This document shows, one piece after another, positions 58,907 to 64,000 of a stretch of DNA of 64,000 nt (position 1 is the stretch's first letter; each line of letters begins with the position of its first letter). Origin of the DNA: Streptomyces venezuelae (GTDB lineage: Bacteria > Actinomycetota > Actinomycetes > Streptomycetales > Streptomycetaceae); assembly GCF_008642355.1 (NCBI RefSeq), contig NZ_CP029193.1:6968001-7032000 (forward strand), read 5' to 3'. Below the pieces are notes generated by a model. The model was not told the origin of the DNA, did no database searches, and worked only from the letters and a program-made list of their open reading frames with translations. The position numbers and the translations under genes are program-made.

Positions 58907-59481
58907 GAGGAGTGCTCCCCGATGAGTGCGAACGGCTGGAGTCCGACCTCCTCGCGCGGCGGCCCGGACCGGGCGAGGGCCCGCGCCTCGGCGCGGTCCC
59001 TGGGCGAGGGGCCGGGCAGGGTCGCGCACACCGCGTCGAGGACCGCCGCGTAGGGCGTACCGAAGTCGGTGAGCGCGATCCGCAGCAGTTCGAGGCCGCT
59101 GCGGTGTTCCTGGAGGAGGACGGGGCCCGCGTGCGCGGAGAACTCCAGGACGGCGGGCAGGAAGTCCGGCAGTTCCTCGCCGGTGAACTCCATGCCGTGC
59201 TGCCGGTAGACGTCCTTGAACCGGACCAGGGCCATGCCGCGCCGCCGCGTGTCGCCGTCGCGCCACCAGCTCAGGTACAGGCTGTGACGGTTCTTGAAGT
59301 CGAAGACGCGGACGTAGTGCGCGGCGAGCTCGCGCGGGTCGGTCGTCTCGGCGTGCGTGAGGAAGCCGTCGAGGCCTGCCGGGGCGGCGGCCCGCAGCAG
59401 CGGGAGCCGCTCGTGGAACTCGTCGTCCGGGTAGGCCAGGCAGAGCGCCGCCGCCTGGTACAGGACCGCGTGCCGCGTCAC
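58903..59481 (-). CDS. narJ: Nitrate reductase assembly chaperone
   Basis: A 192-residue cytosolic NarJ/TorD-family chaperone that inserts the molybdenum cofactor and heme into NarGHI. AALCLAYPDDEFHERLPLL and YVRVFDFKNRHSLYLSWW (Y-x-x-x-F-D-x-K-R/N) mark the family. GTG start overlapping narH (GTGA). Confidence 0.94.
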   Translation of the reverse strand: MTRHAVLYQAAALCLAYPDDEFHERLPLLRAAAPAGLDGFLTHAETTDPRELAAHYVRVFDFKNRHSLYLSWWRDGDTRRRGMALVRFKDVYRQHGMEFTGEELPDFLPAVLEFSAHAGPVLLQEHRSGLELLRIALTDFGTPYAAVLDAVCATLPGPSPRDRAEARALARSGPPREEVGLQPFALIGEHSS

Positions 59482-61133
59482 TTGTCGTCCTCCTTGGCCG
59501 CGGTGGCCTTCTCTTCCGCGCTGGGCTGTTCGTCGGCGGTCTGCCGGGCGCGCAGCGTGTGGAAGTTCTCGATGGTGACCAGCGGCAGGTGGCGGCGCCC
59601 GGAGTCCTGCCCGAAGGGCCCGTCGTCGCCCATGCCGGGGCCGCCCTCGTAGTCGAGGCTGCACGAGTCGGGGAGGGCGGACTCCTCCAGGCGCTGCGCG
59701 TCGGCGACGGCGGCGGTCGGGATGACGTACCGGTCCTCGTACTTCGCGACGGCGAGCAGCCGGTACATCTCCTCGATCTCCTGGCCCGTCATGCCGACGG
59801 CGTCGGCGGTCGAAGGGTCGGGCGTGTCACCGAGGTTGATGGCCCGCATGTGGGACCGCATCGCCGCGAGCTTCTCCAGCGAGGCGCGTACGGGGCCGAC
59901 GTCCCCGGCGGTGAAGATCTCCGCGAGGTATTCGAGGGGGATGCGCAGCGTGTCGATGGCGCCGAACAGGTTGCCGAGGTCCTCGCCGTCGTGGCCGGTC
60001 TCCGTCAGCGCGTCGACGACGGGGGAGAGCGGCGGGATGTACCAGACCATGGGCATGGTGCGGTACTCCGGGTGCAGCGGAAGCGCCACCTTGTACTTGC
60101 TGATCAGCGCGTGCACGGGCGAGCGGCGGGCCGCCTCGATCCAGTCGTACGAGATGCCGTCCCGCTCGGCGGCGCGCCGCACCTCGGGATCCTCGGGGTC
60201 GAGGAAGACCCCCAACTGGGCTTCGTAGAGCTTGTGTTCGTCCGGCTCGGAGGCGGCGGCCGTCACCTTGTCGGCGTCGTACAGGATGACGCCGAGGTAG
60301 CGGAGGCGCCCCACGCAGGTCTCGGAGCACACCGTCGGCAGCCCCACCTCGATGCGCGGGTAGCACATCGTGCACTTCTCGGCCTTGCCGGTGCGGTGGT
60401 TGAAGTACACCTTCTTGTACGGGCAGCCCGTCACGCACTTGCGCCAGCCCCGGCAGTGGTCCTGGTCGACGAGGACGATGCCGTCCTCCGACCGCTTGTA
60501 CATCGCGCCGGACGGGCAGGACGCCACGCACGCCGGATTGAGGCAGTGCTCGCAGATCCGCGGCAGATAGAACATGAACGTCTGCTCGAAGGCGAACTTG
60601 ATCTTGTCGGTGACCTGTTGGCGGGTCTTCGCCACCATCGGGTCGAGATCGCCGTGCTCGGTGGCGCCGCCCAGGTTGTCGTCCCAGTTCGAGGACCACT
60701 CGATCTTCATGGGCTTGCCGCTGATCAGCGAGCGCGGCTCGGCCACCGGGAAGTCGTCGCCGAGCGGGGCGTCGGTGAGGTTCCGGTACTCGTATGTCCA
60801 GGGCTCGTAGTAGTCCTTGATCTCCGGCAGCTTGGGGTTGGAGAAGATCTCCAGGAGAGACTTGACCCGGCCGCCGTTCTTCAGCTTCAGGGCGCCCCGC
60901 TTGTTCAGCTCCCAGCCGCCGCGCCACTTCTCCTGGTCCTCGTAGCGGCGCGGATAGCCCTGGCCGGGGCGGGTCTCGACGTTGTTGAACCAGACGTACT
61001 CCATGCCGTCGCGGTTGGTCCACGCCTGCTTGCAGGTGACCGAACAGGTGTGACACCCGATGCACTTGTCGAGGTTCATCACCATCGCGATCTGAGCCAT
61101 GCAGCGGCCGATCGTTCCTGTGTCACGGGTCAT
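59478..61133 (-). CDS. narH: Respiratory nitrate reductase beta subunit
   Basis: A 551-residue iron-sulfur subunit. Four Cys clusters are visible: LDKCIGCHTCSVTCKQAW near residue 23-40, ICEHCLNPACVASCPSGA, HCRGWRKCVTGCPYKK (one ligand Trp-for-Cys, the [3Fe-4S] center) and CTMCYPRIEVGLPTVCSETC. It relays electrons from NarI to NarG. The ATG at 61133-61131, backed by GGAGG 9 nt upstream, shares a base with the narG stop; the MAQIAMVMNLDKC start 33 nt later is less likely. Confidence 0.95.
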   Translation of the reverse strand: MTRDTGTIGRCMAQIAMVMNLDKCIGCHTCSVTCKQAWTNRDGMEYVWFNNVETRPGQGYPRRYEDQEKWRGGWELNKRGALKLKNGGRVKSLLEIFSNPKLPEIKDYYEPWTYEYRNLTDAPLGDDFPVAEPRSLISGKPMKIEWSSNWDDNLGGATEHGDLDPMVAKTRQQVTDKIKFAFEQTFMFYLPRICEHCLNPACVASCPSGAMYKRSEDGIVLVDQDHCRGWRKCVTGCPYKKVYFNHRTGKAEKCTMCYPRIEVGLPTVCSETCVGRLRYLGVILYDADKVTAAASEPDEHKLYEAQLGVFLDPEDPEVRRAAERDGISYDWIEAARRSPVHALISKYKVALPLHPEYRTMPMVWYIPPLSPVVDALTETGHDGEDLGNLFGAIDTLRIPLEYLAEIFTAGDVGPVRASLEKLAAMRSHMRAINLGDTPDPSTADAVGMTGQEIEEMYRLLAVAKYEDRYVIPTAAVADAQRLEESALPDSCSLDYEGGPGMGDDGPFGQDSGRRHLPLVTIENFHTLRARQTADEQPSAEEKATAAKEDDK

Positions 61134-64000
61134 CAGTACGTGACCTCCTGGCTGCGACGGCGGATGACCGTCACCTCGTCGCGCTGGTTGCCCGTCGGGC
61201 CCAGGTAGTTGAACGCCCACGACAACTGCGCGTAGCCGCCGATGAGATGGGACGGTTTGAGGATGAGGCGGGTGAGGGAGTTGTGGATGCCGCCGCGCCT
61301 GCCGGTCGTCTCCGTCTTCGGCACGTTCACGGTGCGTTCCTGCGCGTGGTGCATGAAGACCGTCCCGGCCGGCATGCGGTGCGACACGATGGCCCGCGCC
61401 ACCACCACGCCGTTCCGGTTGACCGCCTCGATCCAGTCGTTGTCCTTCACGCCGATCGCGTCCGCGTCCTGCGGTGCCATCCAGATGCACTGGCCGCCGC
61501 GCGACAGCGACAACATGAACAGGTTGTCCTGGTACTCGGAGTGGATCGACCACTTGTTGTGCGGCGTCAGGTAGCGGACCGTGACCTCGCGCTCGCCGTC
61601 CGGGCCGAACCGCGGTTCACCGAAGAGCCGGTTCATGTCCAGCGGCGGCCGGTAGACCGGCATCGCCTCGCCCAGCTCGTGCATCCAGTCGTGGTCGATG
61701 AAGAAGTGCTGGCGCCCGGTGAGCGTGTGCCACGGCTTGAGGTGCTCGGTGTTGAGCGTGAACGCCGTGTACCTGCGCCCGCCCGCCTCGCTGCCGCTCC
61801 ACTCCGGCGAGGTGATCACCGGGACGGGCGCGGCCTGCGTGTCGGCGTACGTGATGCGCTTGCCCTCGTGCTCGGCGGCCAGGTGCGCCATCTCCTGCCC
61901 GGTGCGCTCCTCCAGGGTGTGGAAGCCCTGGGTGGCGAGGCGGCCGTTGGTCGTGCCGGACAGCGCGAGGATGGTGTTGGCCGCCTTCACCGCCGTGTCC
62001 AGGGCGGGCCGCCCGTCCGCGGGGCCGCCGCGCACCACGCCGTTGCGCTCGCGCAGCTCGTCGACCTCCTGGTCGGGGTGGAGCGCGATGCCCTTCGCGG
62101 GCAGGCCCAGCTGCTCCACGAGTGGGCCGAGCGCGGCGAACTTGGCGCCGATCGCGGTGTAGTCGCGCTCCACGACGGCGAGGTTCGGCATCGTCCTGCC
62201 GGGCACCGGCTCGCACTCGCCCTTGCGCCAGTCCAGGGCGACGCCGCCGGGCTGCGCGATCTCGCCCGGCGTGTCGTGCTGGAGCGCGGTGGCGACGACG
62301 TCCTTGCGCACACCCAGGTGGTCCACGGCCAGCTCGCTGAGCCGGTCGGCGATGGCGCGGAAGGTGTCGAAGTCGGTGCGGGCCTGCCAGGGCGGGTCGA
62401 CGGCAGGGGTGAAGGAGTGGACGTAGGGGTGCATGTCGGTGGTCGACAGGTCGTGCTTCTCGTACCAGGTGGCGGCGGGCAGCACCACGTCGGACAGGAG
62501 TGTCGACGACGTCTGGCGGAAGTCGAGGGAGACGAGCAGGTCGAGCTTGCCCTCGGGTGCTTCGTCGCGCCAGGTGACGGTGGAGGGCCGCTCGTCCGGG
62601 GCCGCCTCCTCCGCCCGCAGCGACGAGTCCGTGCCGAGCAGGTGCTTCGTGAAGTACTCGGCGCCCTTCGCGGACGAGCCGAGCAGGTTGGCGCGCCACA
62701 GGGTGAGGACGCGCGGCCAGTTCTCCGGCGCGTCGGGGTCCTCGCAGGCGAACTTGAGGGTGCCCGCCCTGAGTTCGTCGACGACGTTGGCGACGGGATC
62801 GCCGGGCACCGCCCCCAGATCGAGGGAGCTGCGGTCGAAGGTCGGATACGACGGCATCCACCCCGTACGGGCGGACAGGGCGAGGCAGTCGGCCCCGGTC
62901 ATTCCCGCGAAACGGCCTTCGCCCAACGGCGAGGCGAGCACGTCCGCCGCGAACTTGTCGTAGCGCCACTGGTCGGTGTTGAGGAACCAGTAGGCGGCCC
63001 CGATCATCTGCCGTGGCGGCCTGCTCCAGTCGTTGGCGCTCGCGAGCGTGGCCCAGCCCGTGACCGGCCTGCACTTCTCCTGGCCCACGTAGTGCGCCCA
63101 GCCGCCCCCGTTCCGCCCCTGGCAGCCGGTGAGCTGGAGCAGTGCCAGGAAAGACCGGTAGATCGTCTCCGAGTGGAACCAGTGGTTGGTCCCCGCCCCC
63201 ATGAGGATCATGCAGCGGCCCCGCGACTTCTCGGCCGTCGCGGCGAACTCCCGGGCGATCCGCACGCACTTGGCGGCGGGCACGGAGGTGTGGACCTCCT
63301 GCCAGGCGGGCGTGCCGGGCGCGTCGGCGTCGTCGTACGACGCGGGCCACGCGCCCGGCAGCCCCTCGCGGCCCACGCCGTACTGCGCGAGCAGCAGATC
63401 GAAGACCGTCGTCACCAGCGGCCCTTCCGGTCCGCCGAGCCTGGTCGCGGGCACCCCGCGCCGCACGACCTCGCCGCGGCCCTGGCCGTGCGTGCCGCCC
63501 TCGGTGTCGAACCGGGGCAGCAGCACCTCGACGCCCGCCGCGACCCCCGAACCCTGTAGCGTCAGAACCGGCTCGATGTCACCCAGCTCCAGGTTCCACT
63601 TGCCCTTGCCGGACTCGTTCCACCGGAACCCGAGGGAGCCGTTGGGTACGGCGGCGCGCCCGGTGCGTTCGTCGAGCACGACGGTTTTCCACTCGTCCCC
63701 TTCGCCCTCCTCCGCCCCTTGACCCAGGTCGGAGGCGCGCAGGAACTTGGCGGGCACGTACGCGCCGTCCCGCTCGGCGAGCGTCACGAGGAAGGGCAGG
63801 TCGGTGAACCTGCGGACGTAGTCGTCGAAGAACTCCGTCTGCCGGTCGACGAAGAACTCCCTGAGGATCACGTGCCCCATCGCGAGGGCCAGCGCGCCGT
63901 CCGTGCCCGGATGCGGGTGCAGCCATTCGTCGGCGAACTTGGCGTTGTCGGCGTAGTCGGGCGCCACGACCACGACCTTCTGGCCCCGGTAGCGGGCCTC
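61133..64000 (-). CDS. narG: Respiratory nitrate reductase alpha subunit (5' end beyond window)
   Basis: The C-terminal 955 residues of the catalytic molybdenum subunit, which reduces nitrate to nitrite with bis-MGD cofactor. Matching landmarks include VVVAPDYADNAKFADEW, GAGTNHWFHSETIYRSF, ATWYEKHDLSTTDMHPY and YLTPHNKWSIHSEYQDN. The gene continues leftward in reading direction past 64000, so the N-terminal [4Fe-4S] region (about 280 residues) is not seen. The stop at 61135-61133 overlaps narH. Confidence 0.95.
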   Translation of the reverse strand, partial: EARYRGQKVVVVAPDYADNAKFADEWLHPHPGTDGALALAMGHVILREFFVDRQTEFFDDYVRRFTDLPFLVTLAERDGAYVPAKFLRASDLGQGAEEGEGDEWKTVVLDERTGRAAVPNGSLGFRWNESGKGKWNLELGDIEPVLTLQGSGVAAGVEVLLPRFDTEGGTHGQGRGEVVRRGVPATRLGGPEGPLVTTVFDLLLAQYGVGREGLPGAWPASYDDADAPGTPAWQEVHTSVPAAKCVRIAREFAATAEKSRGRCMILMGAGTNHWFHSETIYRSFLALLQLTGCQGRNGGGWAHYVGQEKCRPVTGWATLASANDWSRPPRQMIGAAYWFLNTDQWRYDKFAADVLASPLGEGRFAGMTGADCLALSARTGWMPSYPTFDRSSLDLGAVPGDPVANVVDELRAGTLKFACEDPDAPENWPRVLTLWRANLLGSSAKGAEYFTKHLLGTDSSLRAEEAAPDERPSTVTWRDEAPEGKLDLLVSLDFRQTSSTLLSDVVLPAATWYEKHDLSTTDMHPYVHSFTPAVDPPWQARTDFDTFRAIADRLSELAVDHLGVRKDVVATALQHDTPGEIAQPGGVALDWRKGECEPVPGRTMPNLAVVERDYTAIGAKFAALGPLVEQLGLPAKGIALHPDQEVDELRERNGVVRGGPADGRPALDTAVKAANTILALSGTTNGRLATQGFHTLEERTGQEMAHLAAEHEGKRITYADTQAAPVPVITSPEWSGSEAGGRRYTAFTLNTEHLKPWHTLTGRQHFFIDHDWMHELGEAMPVYRPPLDMNRLFGEPRFGPDGEREVTVRYLTPHNKWSIHSEYQDNLFMLSLSRGGQCIWMAPQDADAIGVKDNDWIEAVNRNGVVVARAIVSHRMPAGTVFMHHAQERTVNVPKTETTGRRGGIHNSLTRLILKPSHLIGGYAQLSWAFNYLGPTGNQRDEVTVIRRRSQEVTY

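Noticed and set aside
59429..59434. GGGTAG as a sigma-B -10 element
   Set aside because: Lies inside the narJ coding sequence with no suitable -35 element or downstream gene on that strand.

Overview
The window is chromosomal DNA of a Streptomyces or very close relative. GC is very high, codon third positions are almost all G or C, genes are tightly packed with many 4-nt ATGA or GTGA start/stop overlaps, and TTA codons are rare. Family content points the same way: a ten-gene gas vesicle set gvpOAFGYZJLSK in the order known from Streptomyces, GAF-ANTAR and SigB/F-type regulators, an F420-dependent oxidoreductase, and narGHJI. No rRNA, tRNA, CRISPR array or insertion sequence was seen.

Layout. 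1-1.7 kb: the edge of a zinc-regulated cluster. A PLP-enzyme-like gene start and a GHMP amino-acid kinase diverge around a Zur-box-like palindrome, and a Fur/Zur-type regulator follows. 1.65-5.7 kb: a quinone reductase, then a copper unit (small Met/His-tailed membrane peptide, CopA ATPase, PCuAC-like protein). 5.9-11 kb: four translationally coupled peptidases (D-aminopeptidase, M20, S9, S66). 11.3-15.1 kb: small membrane protein, acetyltransferase, arginase-fold protein, DUF5107/TPR protein. 15.1-18.1 kb: secreted amidohydrolase, glyoxalase-fold genes and a GntR/FCD regulator. 18.2-19.3 kb: a 25-codon gene resembling ribosomal protein bL37, and a holin-like membrane protein with a sigma-B-type promoter. 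19.3-24.4 kb: enolase-superfamily enzyme, F420 enzyme, an internally deleted NADH dehydrogenase and a transketolase. 25.2-31.7 kb: LigD polymerase domain, then the gas vesicle operon behind a sigma-B-type promoter.

31.7-45.6 kb is a mixed stress, signalling and lipid region: methyltransferase, PAP2-DAG kinase fusion, ABC-F ATPase, a TTA-containing secreted peptidase, Ppx/GppA, DJ-1, CBS, a ThDP enzyme, a SigB/F-type sigma factor, a PAS-GAF protein and a TTA-containing GAF-ANTAR regulator. 45.6-49.8 kb holds a PLP-fold protein without its lysine, a squalene/phytoene-synthase-like protein, DedA, a metallo-hydrolase and a recombinase-domain relic. A cluster of identical 17-bp palindromes follows at 49.8-50.0 kb. 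50-56 kb: a holin-phosphatase fusion, an amino acid permease, a protein with a caspase-like His/Cys dyad, and OsmC. 56.3-64 kb: a second-type DnaK and the nitrate reductase operon, with narG running off the window.

Most of the window is ordinary Streptomyces housekeeping and accessory content. The best leads for something undescribed are the caspase-dyad protein (53.7-55.4 kb), the Zur-controlled kinase/PLP pair (window start), the lysine-less PLP-fold gene with its perfect palindrome (45.6-47 kb), and the oppositely charged GvpY/GvpZ tails.
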